Shown: piece by piece, positions 1 to 7,958 of the stretch | Layout of the letters: the number at the start of each line of letters is the position of its first letter | Position numbering within the stretch: the stretch's first letter is position 1 | Origin: Brevibacterium album DSM 18261 | GTDB lineage: Bacteria; Actinomycetota; Actinomycetes; Actinomycetales; Brevibacteriaceae | Direction of reading: 5' to 3' | NCBI RefSeq assembly: GCF_000426445.1 | Contig: NZ_AUFJ01000011.1 | Coordinates: 305,253-369,252 of the forward strand | DNA length: 64,000 bases | Position numbers and translations under genes: made by a program | Notes under the pieces: generated by a model | Seen by the model: the letters and a program-made list of their open reading frames with translations, nothing else | What the model was told of the DNA's origin: nothing | The model's database searches: none

Positions 1-261
1 CACGGCAAGCCGCATCCCGAGCCCTACCTCGCGGGCGCGTCCGCCCTGGGCCTCGATCCCGCGGAGTGCCTCGCGTTCGAGGACTCGCTGCCCGGCCTCC
101 GCTCGGCGCTCGCGGCCGGGACGCAGGCGGTCGCGATCCCGCACATCGTGGAGCTGCCGACGCTCCCCGGCGCGCGGTACCTGCCCTCCCTCGCCGGGGT
201 GACGGTCGCCGAACTCGCCGCGCTCGGCGCGGACGCGCTCAGCGGCCCGCGATCGCGGTGA
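1..261 (+). CDS. HAD-family phosphatase, C-terminal fragment
   Basis: Only the last 86 residues are in the window, read from base 1 to TGA at 259-261. GKPHPEPY carries the conserved Lys of HAD motif III and [16 protein letters not shown] carries the acidic, Mg-binding motif IV. The spacing fits subfamily IA phosphatases (beta-phosphoglucomutase-like), which act on small phosphorylated metabolites. The catalytic DxD nucleophile and the start lie outside the window. The last 23 bases overlap the convergent RecB-like gene. The substrate cannot be inferred. Confidence 0.8.
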   Translation, partial: HGKPHPEPYLAGASALGLDPAECLAFEDSLPGLRSALAAGTQAVAIPHIVELPTLPGARYLPSLAGVTVAELAALGADALSGPRSR

Positions 262-1051
262 TCTCCGGGGTCGGCGGGGGAGTGCCGCCCCAGGCGGGGC
301 AGAGCGGCTTGAACTGGCACCACCCGCACAGGGGCGACTTCCGCGGCCGCCAGCGGTCGGTCTCCGCGGCACGCGCGATCTCCTCCCACAGCGCGAGGAT
401 CTCGTGCTCCGTCCGCTCCACGTCAGCGGCGGTGGGGCGCTTGGCGACCGTCGTGCGGCTGCCGAGGTAGAAGAGCTGGAGGGTGTGGACGAGCTCGCGC
501 CGCGAGCGCCAGTGGACGAGGGCGTAGAAGCGCATCTGGAAGTCCGCCTCGCGCGCGTACTGCGGCTTGGGCTGCTTCCCGGTCTTGTAGTCGACCAGTC
601 GCACCTGCCCGGCGGGCGCGATGTCGGTCCGGTCGACGAAGCCGCGCAGGCGCAGGCCGTCGTCGAGCTCGGCCTGCACGAACTGCTCGCGCGCGGCCGG
701 CTCCACCTTCTCCGGCAGCTCGAGCGTGAAGTACCCCTCGAGCAGTCCGCGGGCCTGCTCCCGGAGGCGGTCCAGATCGGCCGCGGCGGGGAACAGCTCT
801 GCGACGGTCTCCGGATCCTTCTCGCGGAGGGCCTCGAGCGCGGGGCCGATCCCGCTCACCGCCTGCTCGACGGTGCGCTCGGGCGCGGGCACGTCGAACA
901 GGTGCTCGAGCACCGCGTGGACGAGCGTGCCCCGGAAGGCGGCCTCCGAGGGCGGCTCCGGCAGCCTGTCGATCGAGCGGAGGCGGAACTTCAGCGGGCA
1001 CTGCACGAAGTCGTTGGCGCGGGAGGGGGAGAGGGCGAGCAGTTCGGCCAT
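239..1051 (-). CDS. RecB-family PD-(D/E)XK nuclease with Fe-S cysteines
   Basis: This 270-residue protein is a stand-alone RecB-like exonuclease domain. [16 protein letters not shown] near residue 18 supplies the first Cys, and [10 protein letters not shown] near residues 243-252 supplies three more; this C...CxxC...C pattern is the Fe-S staple of AddB/Cas4-type nucleases. Nuclease core motifs are [12 protein letters not shown] (His), [11 protein letters not shown] (Asp) and LVDYKTGK (D-x-K). The family acts in DNA end processing. M. tuberculosis Rv2119, which also lies close to trmI and arc, looks like the same gene, although no alignment was run. The ATG at 1051 has no clear Shine-Dalgarno site, but TACGGT on the minus strand ends 6 bases upstream, so the mRNA is probably leaderless. 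It is divergent from the site-2 protease gene. Confidence 0.85.
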   Translation of the reverse strand: MAELLALSPSRANDFVQCPLKFRLRSIDRLPEPPSEAAFRGTLVHAVLEHLFDVPAPERTVEQAVSGIGPALEALREKDPETVAELFPAAADLDRLREQARGLLEGYFTLELPEKVEPAAREQFVQAELDDGLRLRGFVDRTDIAPAGQVRLVDYKTGKQPKPQYAREADFQMRFYALVHWRSRRELVHTLQLFYLGSRTTVAKRPTAADVERTEHEILALWEEIARAAETDRWRPRKSPLCGWCQFKPLCPAWGGTPPPTPEITAIAGR

Positions 1052-1057
1052 GCGCCA

Positions 1058-1073
1058 ACCGTACCCGTAGGAT
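1058..1073. promoter_or_regulatory. Divergent pair of leaderless -10 boxes
   Basis: The minus-strand -10 TACGGT (1058-1063) ends 6 bases before the ATG at 1051. The plus-strand -10 TAGGAT (1068-1073) ends 7 bases before the GTG at 1081. Both promoters fit inside the 29 bp between the two divergent starts. Inferred from TANNNT and spacing only. Confidence 0.5.
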
Positions 1074-1080
1074 GGCCTGC

Positions 1081-2247
1081 GTGCCCGAACAGACCAGCTC
1101 CACCCCAGCCCCTGCGGACGCCCCCGGCGCCTCGCGCGGCCTGCGTCTGGGCAGCGTCCTCGGTGCGCCCGTGCTGCTCGCCTGGTCGTGGTTCATCGCC
1201 GCCGGCGTCATCGCCGTCCTCATCAGCCCCTGGGTCGCGCGCGTGCGCCCGGACCTCGGCTGGATGTCCTGGGCGGTTGGGGTCCTCTTCTCCGTCGTCC
1301 TCTTCGGCTCCGTCTTCCTCCACGAGCTCGCCCACGGGGTGACCGGCCGCCTGTTCGGCTACCGCGTCGCGGCCATCGAGCTCAACGTGTGGGGCGGCTT
1401 CACCCGGTTCGAGCCGCGGACGGAGCCGGACTCCCCGCGCGCGGCCTGGGTGAGCTTCACGATCTCCGTCATCGGCCCCGTCGTGAATCTCGTCCTCGGC
1501 GGCCTGGGCTGGCTCGCGATGGACGCGGCCGTCCGGGGCTCGGTGCCGTGGCTGCTGCTGTTCGGCTTCACCTTCGCCAATCTCGTCCTCGGTGCGATCA
1601 ACCTCCTCCCCGGCATCCCGCTCGACGGCGGCTGGGCGCTCCAGGCGGTGTTCTGGCGCGTGACCGGCAGTCCCTATGCAGGCACCATCGCCGCCGCTTG
1701 GTTCGGCCGGATCATCGCGGTGGGCTTCGTCGTGGGCAGCCTCCTCCTGCCGCTCGCGCAGGGACAGCGGCCGGACCTTATCACGGTGGGCTGGACGGCG
1801 GTCATCGCGACGATGGTGTGGTTCTCCGCCTCGGACGCGGCCAAGCACGCCACCCAGGCGCGCCGGGTCGAGACCTACGAGATGTCCCGGGTCATCCAGC
1901 CCGCCGTCGCGGCCTCCTGGGACGCCCCGCTCGCCACCGCGCTCGAGTACGCGGATCCGGGCACGGGGCGCAGGCCGCTCCTCGTCGTCCTCGACCGGCA
2001 GGGCCTGCCGTGCGGGCTCGTCGACCGCACGGCGGCCGGCCGGGCCACCGGCGCGGACCACCGGGTGCACGAGTTCATCCGCCCGCTGGGGCCGTGGATC
2101 GGCGCGCCCGCGGACATCACCGCACCCCATCTGCTCGAATCGCTCACCCATCGTCCCAAGGCCGCGTTCTGCCTCATCATGGAGGGCGAGACGCTCGTGG
2201 GCTTCATCGACCTCCAGGAGTTCTTCGACGAGCTGCTCGCCCACTAA
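1081..2247 (+). CDS. Site-2 protease family (M50) membrane metalloprotease with CBS domains
   Basis: This is a polytopic intramembrane zinc protease of about 388 residues. HELAH at residues 81-85 gives the two zinc-binding His and the catalytic Glu. NLLPGIPLDGG near residues 173-184 gives the third ligand Asp. The C-terminal third, after the membrane domain, looks like a CBS pair, as in mycobacterial Rip3-type proteases. Such enzymes cleave membrane-anchored anti-sigma factors or transporters within the bilayer; the substrate is unknown. An ATG at 1072 is in frame but overlaps the -10 hexamer TAGGAT. The GTG at 1081, seven bases after that box, is the better start. Its TAA stop opens the -10-like hexamer of the next gene. 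Confidence 0.85.
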   Translation: MPEQTSSTPAPADAPGASRGLRLGSVLGAPVLLAWSWFIAAGVIAVLISPWVARVRPDLGWMSWAVGVLFSVVLFGSVFLHELAHGVTGRLFGYRVAAIELNVWGGFTRFEPRTEPDSPRAAWVSFTISVIGPVVNLVLGGLGWLAMDAAVRGSVPWLLLFGFTFANLVLGAINLLPGIPLDGGWALQAVFWRVTGSPYAGTIAAAWFGRIIAVGFVVGSLLLPLAQGQRPDLITVGWTAVIATMVWFSASDAAKHATQARRVETYEMSRVIQPAVAASWDAPLATALEYADPGTGRRPLLVVLDRQGLPCGLVDRTAAGRATGADHRVHEFIRPLGPWIGAPADITAPHLLESLTHRPKAAFCLIMEGETLVGFIDLQEFFDELLAH

Positions 2248-2257
2248 GGTGGGGGGA

Positions 2258-3304
2258 ATGAATGAGACTGCGATCGGCGCCGACCTGCGCCGCGGCGTGT
2301 TCCGGCCCGGCGACAAGGTGCAGCTGAGCGACCCGCGCGGCCGCCTGCACACCATCGTGCTGAGCCCCGGCGAGCAGTTCCACACGCACCGCGGCTGGAT
2401 CGAGCACGATCACCTCCTGGGCTCGCCGGCCGGGGTGATCGTGGAGAGCACGAGCGGGGTCGAGTACCAGGCGATGCGCCCCAGCTACGAGGACTTCGTC
2501 CTGTCGATGCCGCGCGGCGCGGCCGTCGTCTACCCCAAGGACGCCGCCCTCATCACGACCCTCGGGGACGTGTTCCCCGGGGCCCGGGTGATCGAGGCCG
2601 GCGTGGGCTCGGGAGCCCTCACGATCGCGCTGCTGCGGGCCGTGGGCGACACCGGCTCCGTGCACTCCTTCGAGCGGCGCGAGGAGTTCGCGACGATCGC
2701 GGCCGGCAATGTCGCGGACTTCTTCGGCGGCGCGCATCCGGCCTGGGAGTGCACCGTCGGCGATCTCGTCGAGTCCCTGCCGCAGGCGGCCGCACCGGGC
2801 TCGGCGGACCGCGTGGTGCTCGACATGCTCGCGCCCTGGGAGTGCGTGCCCGCCGTCGCCGAGGCGCTGACCCCCGGCGGCACCCTCATCTGCTATGTCG
2901 CGACCGCCTCCCAGCTCTCGCGGACCGCCGAGGCCGTCCGCGCCTCGGGCCTGTTCGCCGAGCCGAGGGCGCTCGAGTCGATGGTGCGCGACTGGCATCT
3001 CGAGGGTCTCGCGGTGCGGCCCGAGCACCGGATGATCGGCCACACGGGCTTCCTCCTCTTCGCCCGCCGCATGGCGCCCGCCGTTCCGCCGCTCGAGCGC
3101 TCCCGCCGCCCGCAGGGCACCGCGCCCAGCGCGGAGGACCGGGAGGCGTGGTTCGGGCCGGAGATCACCGAGCACGCGATCGGCCAGCGCACGGCCACCC
3201 CCAAGAAGCTCCGCCGTCTCATACGGCAGACGGGAACGCGCGCGCGGATCGAGGCGGAGCAGTCTGGGGAGATCGCAGACCCCGCGGGAGGAGAGCAGGA
3301 ATGA
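2258..3304 (+). CDS. trmI: tRNA (adenine-N1-)-methyltransferase TrmI
   Basis: This 348-residue SAM-dependent methyltransferase makes m1A58 in the T-loop of tRNA, a thermal and structural stabiliser. The N-terminal beta domain includes RRGVFRPGDKVQLSDPRGR and HTHRGWIEHDHLLG. The Rossmann SAM site is VIEAGVGSGALTIALLRAVG, followed by DRVVLDMLAPWE. M. tuberculosis Rv2118c is the known homologue and also lies close to arc. ATG 2258 fits both a purine-rich ribosome-binding site (GGTGGGGGGA) and a leaderless start, because TAAGGT at 2245-2250 ends 7 bases upstream. The gene overlaps arc by ATGA, so the two are probably co-translated. Confidence 0.92.
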   Translation: MNETAIGADLRRGVFRPGDKVQLSDPRGRLHTIVLSPGEQFHTHRGWIEHDHLLGSPAGVIVESTSGVEYQAMRPSYEDFVLSMPRGAAVVYPKDAALITTLGDVFPGARVIEAGVGSGALTIALLRAVGDTGSVHSFERREEFATIAAGNVADFFGGAHPAWECTVGDLVESLPQAAAPGSADRVVLDMLAPWECVPAVAEALTPGGTLICYVATASQLSRTAEAVRASGLFAEPRALESMVRDWHLEGLAVRPEHRMIGHTGFLLFARRMAPAVPPLERSRRPQGTAPSAEDREAWFGPEITEHAIGQRTATPKKLRRLIRQTGTRARIEAEQSGEIADPAGGEQE

Positions 3305-4875
3305 CCCAGGAGACGGTCGACGAGGCGGCACGGCTGCGCCGCGAGAACTCGATGATGCGCCAGCAGCTCATGGCCGCCGGCAAGCGCAACGAGACGCTGA
3401 CGAAGACCCTCCGTGGCGCCCGCGAGGAGCTCACCCGCATCAAGGCCGAGGTCGCCGCGCTCTCCGAGCCGCCCAACACCTTCGGCACCGTGCTCACGGC
3501 TGTCGCCGGCACCGGCGAGGCCCGGACGGTCGAGGTGCTGGCCTCCGGCCGGCGGATGCGGCTGGCGGTGGCCCCCGAGGTCTCCGACACCGCGCTCGTC
3601 CCGGGTGCCGAGGTGCGCCTCTCGGAGGGCCTCGTCGTCATCGCCGCCGCGGCCGGTCGCGGGGTGGGCGATGTCGCCCCGGTCCGCGAGCTCCTCCCCG
3701 ACGGCGAGCGGGTGCTCGTGGGCGGACCCAACGACGAGGAGCTCGTCTACCGGCTGAGCGAGGGCCTGCGCGCGCACGGGGTCCGGGTGGGCGATGCCGT
3801 CCTCGTGGACCGCCGCACGCAGTTCGCCTCCGAGGTCGTGGACAAGCCCGAGGTCCAGACCCTCCTGCTCGAGGAGGTGCCCTCGATCTCCTATGCCGAC
3901 ATCGGCGGCCTGGCCCCGCAGATCGGGCAGATCAAGGACGCGGTGGAGATGCCCTTCGAGCATCCCGAGCTGTTCACCGAGCACGGCCTCAAGCCGCCCA
4001 AGGGGATCCTGCTCTACGGCCCCCCGGGGTGCGGCAAGACCCTCATCGCGAAGGCGGTTGCGCACTCGCTGTCCTCGCGGCGCAAGGACCCTCGCGCCAA
4101 GAGCTACTTCATCAACGTCAAGGGCCCCGAGCTGCTCGACAAGTACGTCGGCGAGACCGAGCGGCAGCTGCGCATCATCTTCTCGCGCGCCCGGGAGAAG
4201 GCGACCGCGGGCAGTCCCGTCGTCGTGTTCTTCGACGAGATGGAGTCGCTGTTCCGCACCCGCGGCACGGGCAAGTCCTCGGACGTGGAGACGACGATCG
4301 TGCCGCAGCTGCTCGCGGAGATCGACGGCGTGGAGAAGCTCGAGAACGTCATCGTCATCGGCGCCTCCAACCGGGAGGACCTCATCGACCCCGCGATCCT
4401 GCGGCCCGGCCGCCTCGATGTGAAGATCCGGATCGAGCGGCCGGACCCCGCGGGTGCCGTGGACATCTGCTCGAAGTACGTCACGGACGCCCTGCCGTTC
4501 CGCGCGGACCTGCGGGCCGAGGGGCTGCCGGCGCTCATCGCACGGATCGTGGACCGGATGTACGCGCGTACGGAGCGCAACGCCTTCGTGCGCGCCACGT
4601 ACGCCGACGGCACGACCGAGACCCTCCACTTCGCCGATTTCGCCTCCGGCGCGATGATCAGCAACATCGTGGACCGGGCCAAGAAGCACGCGATCAAGGA
4701 CTTCCTCGCGAGCGGCGTCAAGGGCCTGGCCTGGGAGCACTTCGATCTGGCCGTCGCGGAGGAGTTCGCCGAGCACGAGGACCTGCCGAACACCAGCAAT
4801 CCGGACGAGTGGGCGCGCATCTCCGGGCGCAAGGGCGCCCGCATCGTCGAGCTCGAGACGCTGCAGGGGACCTGA
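3301..4875 (+). CDS. arc: Proteasome-associated AAA+ ATPase Arc/Mpa
   Basis: This 524-residue hexameric unfoldase recognises pupylated proteins and threads them into the 20S core. Order of domains: an N-terminal coiled coil (about residues 4-55) that binds Pup, OB-fold interdomain (about 60-200), then one AAA module. Walker A GPPGCGKT is at residues 240-247 and Walker B VVVFFDEM ends at D312-E313; the SRH includes NREDLIDPAILRPGRLD. The protein ends RIVELETLQGT. It lacks the C-terminal extension and the GQYL-type ending that docks M. tuberculosis Mpa on the core particle. ATG 3301 overlaps the trmI stop. The dop-pup-prcBA-pafA genes follow after one divergent gene. Confidence 0.95.
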   Translation: MTQETVDEAARLRRENSMMRQQLMAAGKRNETLTKTLRGAREELTRIKAEVAALSEPPNTFGTVLTAVAGTGEARTVEVLASGRRMRLAVAPEVSDTALVPGAEVRLSEGLVVIAAAAGRGVGDVAPVRELLPDGERVLVGGPNDEELVYRLSEGLRAHGVRVGDAVLVDRRTQFASEVVDKPEVQTLLLEEVPSISYADIGGLAPQIGQIKDAVEMPFEHPELFTEHGLKPPKGILLYGPPGCGKTLIAKAVAHSLSSRRKDPRAKSYFINVKGPELLDKYVGETERQLRIIFSRAREKATAGSPVVVFFDEMESLFRTRGTGKSSDVETTIVPQLLAEIDGVEKLENVIVIGASNREDLIDPAILRPGRLDVKIRIERPDPAGAVDICSKYVTDALPFRADLRAEGLPALIARIVDRMYARTERNAFVRATYADGTTETLHFADFASGAMISNIVDRAKKHAIKDFLASGVKGLAWEHFDLAVAEEFAEHEDLPNTSNPDEWARISGRKGARIVELETLQGT

Positions 4876-4882
4876 GTCCGGC

Positions 4883-4897
4883 GAGGGCTCCGCCCTC
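4883..4897. terminator. Weak hairpin between convergent arc and DUF3054 genes
   Basis: GAGGGC (4883-4888) and GCCCTC (4892-4897) form a 6-bp stem with a 3-base loop in the 30-bp convergent gap. There is no T-tract, so a role as a bidirectional terminator is only a guess. Confidence 0.3.
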
Positions 4898-4905
4898 CGC
4901 CCGGC

Positions 4906-5301
4906 TCAGCGCTTGGCGCGGCCGGACCGCGCGCGGCCCGCTGCGATGCTCGCGATGAGCCGCCAGCCCACGAGGGTGGCGAAGTTGAGTGCGGTGGCGA
5001 CGACGAGGAACGGCTCGGCGACGCCGGAACCGGTGCAGAGGAAGCGGATGACCATGCCGAGGAGGACGGTGACCGCCCACACCCCGGTGCCGGTGGCGAG
5101 CGGGGACAGCGGCTGGTCCCAGACGCGGACGAGCAGCCAGGCCGCGACGAGGCTCAGCAGGAAGGGCCAGGCCGTCTGCAGCAGCCCGGCGGGGTCGAAG
5201 CTGCGATAGTGCTGGTAGTGGCCCACGACGACGAACGCCGCGACCAGCAGCGCGTCGACGACGAGGGCGAGGACGAGATGAGAGGGCTTAGTGGAGGTCA
5301 C
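4906..5301 (-). CDS. DUF3054 family membrane protein
   Basis: This small integral membrane protein of 131 residues has about four hydrophobic segments (LVLALVVDALLVAAFVVVGH; AWPFLLSLVAAWLLVRVW; GVWAVTVLLGMVIRFL; FLVVATALNFATLVGW). It looks like the DUF3054 family, whose function is unknown. The longer open frame runs upstream to 5640 through dop; the GTG at 5301 is preferred because the minus-strand box TACAAT (5308-5313) ends 6 bases before it. It is divergent from dop with only 3 bp between the start codons, and the control signals of each gene lie inside the other. Confidence 0.75.
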   Translation of the reverse strand: MTSTKPSHLVLALVVDALLVAAFVVVGHYQHYRSFDPAGLLQTAWPFLLSLVAAWLLVRVWDQPLSPLATGTGVWAVTVLLGMVIRFLCTGSGVAEPFLVVATALNFATLVGWRLIASIAAGRARSGRAKR

Positions 5302-5313
5302 ACGATGATTGTA
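5293..5313. promoter_or_regulatory. Interlocked dop ribosome-binding site and DUF3054 -10 box
   Basis: GGAGGT at 5293-5298, six bases before the dop ATG (5305), is the dop Shine-Dalgarno site and also codons 2-3 of the divergent DUF3054 gene. ATTGTA at 5308-5313 is dop codons 2-3 and, read on the minus strand, is TACAAT, the -10 box of the DUF3054 gene. Confidence 0.55.
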
Positions 5314-6846
5314 GAGAGCACGCCCGTCACCGTACGCCGGGTCATGGGCACGGAATCGGAGTTCGGCATCAGCCAGCCGGGCCGGCCGCACGCCAATCCG
5401 ATGCGCGATTCCGCGCGTGTCGTGGACGCCTATGCCGCACCGCTGGGGCTGAAGTCGGCCCAGGCCTTCTGGGACTTCGCCTCCGAGTCCCCGCTCGCGG
5501 ATGCGCGCGGCTTCCTCATGAGCGAGGCGCACGCCGATCTCACCCAGCTCACGCACCTGCCCGAGATGCAGCCGGATGCGCAGTACCTCGCCAATGTCGT
5601 GCTGCCCAACGGCGCCCGCTACTACGTCGACCACGCGCACCCGGAGTACTCCTCGCCGGAGGTCATGACGCCGCGCGAGGCGATCGTGTGGGACCGCGCC
5701 GGCGACCGCATCGCGGAGGCGAGCGTGCGCGCGCTGTCAGGCACCCGCGAGCCGGTGAGCCTGTACAAGAACAACACGGATTCGAAGGGCGCCTCCTACG
5801 GCACGCACGAGAACTACATCGTCAGCCGTGAGACCGACTTCGACGACATCGCCGCGGGCCTGCTGCCGTTCTTCGCCACCCGCCAGGTGCTGTGCGGGGC
5901 CGGCCGGGTGGGGATCGGCCGCAGCGCGGAGGCCGCGGGCTATCAGATCTCCTCGCGCGCGGACTTCTTCGAGGAGCAGGTGGGCCTCGAGACGACGCTG
6001 CGCCGGCCCATCGTCAACACCCGCGATGAGCCGCACGCGGATGCGCACCGCTGGCGCCGGCTCCACGTCATCATCGGCGATGCGACGCTGGCCGAACCGG
6101 CCATGCTCGTGAAGATGGGCACGACCTCGCTCGTCCTCGGGCTCATCGAGTCCGGCCGCTGCCCCCGCCTCGAACTCGCCGACCCCGTCGCAGCGCTGCA
6201 GACCGTCAGCCACGACCTCACGCTCTCGGCGCGGCTGCCGCTGGCCGACGGCGGCAGCCTCACCGCGCTCGAGATCCAGCGTCTCTACCTCGACGCCGCG
6301 CGCGAGGCCGCGGGGGAGTCCCCGGACGCGGACACCGCCGAGGTGCTCGCTGAGTGGGAGCGCTTCCTCACGGGCCTCGAGACGGATCCCATGAGCCTCG
6401 CCGCCGACATCGACTGGGTCGCGAAGCTCGCCCTCCTCGAGGGCTTCCGCGCCCGGGGGCTCGACTGGGACGATCCGAAGCTGCACCTCATCGACGTCCA
6501 GTACTCGGATGTGCGGCGGGAGAAGGGGCTCTTCCACAAGCTCGAGTCCGCCGGCCGCATCCGCCGGCTCACGAGCGATGCGGAGGTCGACGCCGCCGTG
6601 GAGCGCGCCCCGGAGTCGACTCGCGCACATGTGCGCGGGGGCGCCGCCCGCCGCTTCCCCACGCAGGTCGCGGCGGCCTCGTGGGACTCGGTCGTGCTCG
6701 AGCGGGGCGACGGGCGCCTCGTGCGCATCCCCCTGCGCAGCCCGCACGTGCTCACGCGAGAGGCGGTGGGCGACATCGTGGACGCAGCCGCGACGGCGGA
6801 CGAGTTCGCGGACCGCCTCGCGGAGCTGGCCGGGCGGGGCGACTAG
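5305..6846 (+). CDS. dop: Depupylase/deamidase of Pup, Dop
   Basis: This 513-residue enzyme deamidates the C-terminal Gln of Pup to Glu before ligation and also removes Pup from substrates. It belongs to the glutamine-synthetase-like carboxylate-amine ligase fold. VMGTESEFGIS near residues 13-23 is the Mg-ATP site, and ARYYVDHAHPEYSSPE contains the catalytic Asp at residue 109. The Dop-specific segment (WDFASESPLADARGF) follows an N-terminal KNNTDSKGASYGTHENY-containing core shared with PafA. The ATG at 5305 has a strong GGAGGT; the in-frame ATG at 5344 has none. The end of dop carries the TAGACT box that probably drives pup. Confidence 0.95.
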   Translation: MIVESTPVTVRRVMGTESEFGISQPGRPHANPMRDSARVVDAYAAPLGLKSAQAFWDFASESPLADARGFLMSEAHADLTQLTHLPEMQPDAQYLANVVLPNGARYYVDHAHPEYSSPEVMTPREAIVWDRAGDRIAEASVRALSGTREPVSLYKNNTDSKGASYGTHENYIVSRETDFDDIAAGLLPFFATRQVLCGAGRVGIGRSAEAAGYQISSRADFFEEQVGLETTLRRPIVNTRDEPHADAHRWRRLHVIIGDATLAEPAMLVKMGTTSLVLGLIESGRCPRLELADPVAALQTVSHDLTLSARLPLADGGSLTALEIQRLYLDAAREAAGESPDADTAEVLAEWERFLTGLETDPMSLAADIDWVAKLALLEGFRARGLDWDDPKLHLIDVQYSDVRREKGLFHKLESAGRIRRLTSDAEVDAAVERAPESTRAHVRGGAARRFPTQVAAASWDSVVLERGDGRLVRIPLRSPHVLTREAVGDIVDAAATADEFADRLAELAGRGD

Positions 6847-6849
6847 ACT
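6844..6849 (+). promoter_or_regulatory. Probable -10 box for the pup-prcBA-pafA operon
   Basis: TAGACT begins with the dop stop codon TAG and ends 10 bases before a short leader ORF (ATG 6860) upstream of pup. The surrounding 11-mer ACTAGACTTGA (6842-6852) recurs exactly at the tatA promoter. Inferred. Confidence 0.45.
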
Positions 6850-6859
6850 TGAACAGCGC

Positions 6860-6919
6860 ATGAGCCAGAACCGACCGGCGGCACGACCCGTCGGCGAGGA
6901 CGAATCACGAGGTGGATGA
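6860..6919 (+). CDS. Possible 19-codon leader peptide before pup
   Basis: ATG 6860 opens a 19-codon frame (MSQNRPAARPVGEDESRGG) that ends with TGA at 6917-6919, overlapping the two ATGs of pup (6916 and 6919). A TAGACT -10 box lies 10 bases upstream, so this ORF could be the first thing translated on a near-leaderless transcript and could couple translation to pup. There is no homology evidence. Part of this stretch may simply be the 5' leader. Confidence 0.35.
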   Translation: MSQNRPAARPVGEDESRGG

Positions 6920-7116
6920 TGAGCGGCAGCGGACAGACCAGCAAGGACCGGAGCGAGCGCCCCGACCTGCCCGAGGACGAGGGGCCGCTCGCGCCGCAGG
7001 CGCAGACCCAGGTGGAGACGAGCGCGGTCGACTCGATCCTCGACGACATCGACGCCGTCCTCGAGTCCAATGCGGAGGAGTTCGTGCGCAACTTCGTCCA
7101 GAAGGGCGGACAGTGA
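6919..7116 (+). CDS. pup: Prokaryotic ubiquitin-like protein Pup
   Basis: Pup is the small, intrinsically disordered protein tag that marks proteins for Arc and the proteasome. The 65-residue product has the expected acidic middle, the SAVDSILDDIDAVLESNAEEF helix region that docks to the Arc coiled coil, and the C-terminal FVQKGGQ. The final Gln means Dop must deamidate it to Glu before PafA can ligate it. Two adjacent ATGs exist (6916, 6919); GAGG at 6909-6912 is better spaced for 6919. The stop codon overlaps the GTG of prcB. Confidence 0.95.
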   Translation: MSGSGQTSKDRSERPDLPEDEGPLAPQAQTQVETSAVDSILDDIDAVLESNAEEFVRNFVQKGGQ

Positions 7117-7958
7117 GCGGATTCGAACCCGCTTTCCTCTCCGCGACCTCCTCCTCGTTCTTCGACCTGGTCTCCGGCCTCCGCCCGGACGCCCTGCCGA
7201 CCCCGGGGCACGCGGGCGCCGGCGTGCCAGAGGGCACCACGGTGCTCGCACTCACGACCGCCGAGGGCGTGCTCATGGCCGGTGACCGGCGTGCGACCGC
7301 CGGGCATCAGATCGCCCACCGCCGCATCGAGAAGGTGCACCGGGCAGACGCGGAGTCGGTCATAGGGATCGCGGGCACGGCCGGGCTCTCGCTCGAACTC
7401 ATCCGCCTGTTCCAGCTCGAGCTCGAGCACTACGAGAAGATCGAGGGCACTCCGCTCTCGCTCGAGGGCAAGGCCAACCGCCTCGCCGCGATGCTGAGGA
7501 CCAATCTGGGCCTCGCGCTGCAGGGACTCGCCGTCGTGCCACTGTTCGCGGGGGCCGAGCTCGCCGGGGCGGACAGTCCGGGCGCGGAGCCCACGGCACG
7601 CGCCCCGCGGGGCAGGATCTTCAGCTTCGACGTCACCGGGGGCAAGTACGAGGAGGTCAGCTGGCACGCGATCGGCTCGGGCTCGGGTCCTGCGCGCTCG
7701 GCGCTCAAGCGCCTGTGGGCCCCCGCGCTGGAGACCGAGGCCGCCGCGATCGCCGCGCTCGAGGCCCTCGCCGATGCGGCCGAGGACGATGCCGGGACGG
7801 GAGGGGCCGATCTCGTGCACGGCATCGCCCCCGTGATCCGGACGGTGGGCCCCGAGGGGGAGCGGCGCCTCGACGAGGCGTACGTGCTCGACCTCGCCGC
7901 CGCCGTCGTCGAGCGCCGCAGGGCCGGTGCCGCGAACAGGGGGGAGGCCGCGCGATGA
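7113..7958 (+). CDS. prcB: 20S proteasome beta subunit PrcB
   Basis: This is the proteolytic subunit of the 20S core particle. GVPEG|TTVLALTTAEG marks the propeptide cleavage point; Thr42 becomes the N-terminal nucleophile after removal of a 41-residue propeptide. AGDRRATAG supplies the conserved Asp/Arg of the active site, and a downstream Lys lies in HRRIEKVHRAD. Length 281 residues is normal for actinobacteria. The GTG at 7113 overlaps the pup stop and its own stop overlaps prcA by ATGA, so pup-prcB-prcA-pafA form one tightly coupled operon. Confidence 0.96.
   Translation: MSGFEPAFLSATSSSFFDLVSGLRPDALPTPGHAGAGVPEGTTVLALTTAEGVLMAGDRRATAGHQIAHRRIEKVHRADAESVIGIAGTAGLSLELIRLFQLELEHYEKIEGTPLSLEGKANRLAAMLRTNLGLALQGLAVVPLFAGAELAGADSPGAEPTARAPRGRIFSFDVTGGKYEEVSWHAIGSGSGPARSALKRLWAPALETEAAAIAALEALADAAEDDAGTGGADLVHGIAPVIRTVGPEGERRLDEAYVLDLAAAVVERRRAGAANRGEAAR

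Noticed and set aside
2893..4776. 627-codon open frame opposite arc
   Set aside because: It is an antisense shadow of arc caused by high GC; it has no recognisable domain or start signal. The same holds for long frames opposite helY, uvrA2, sbcC and pyc.
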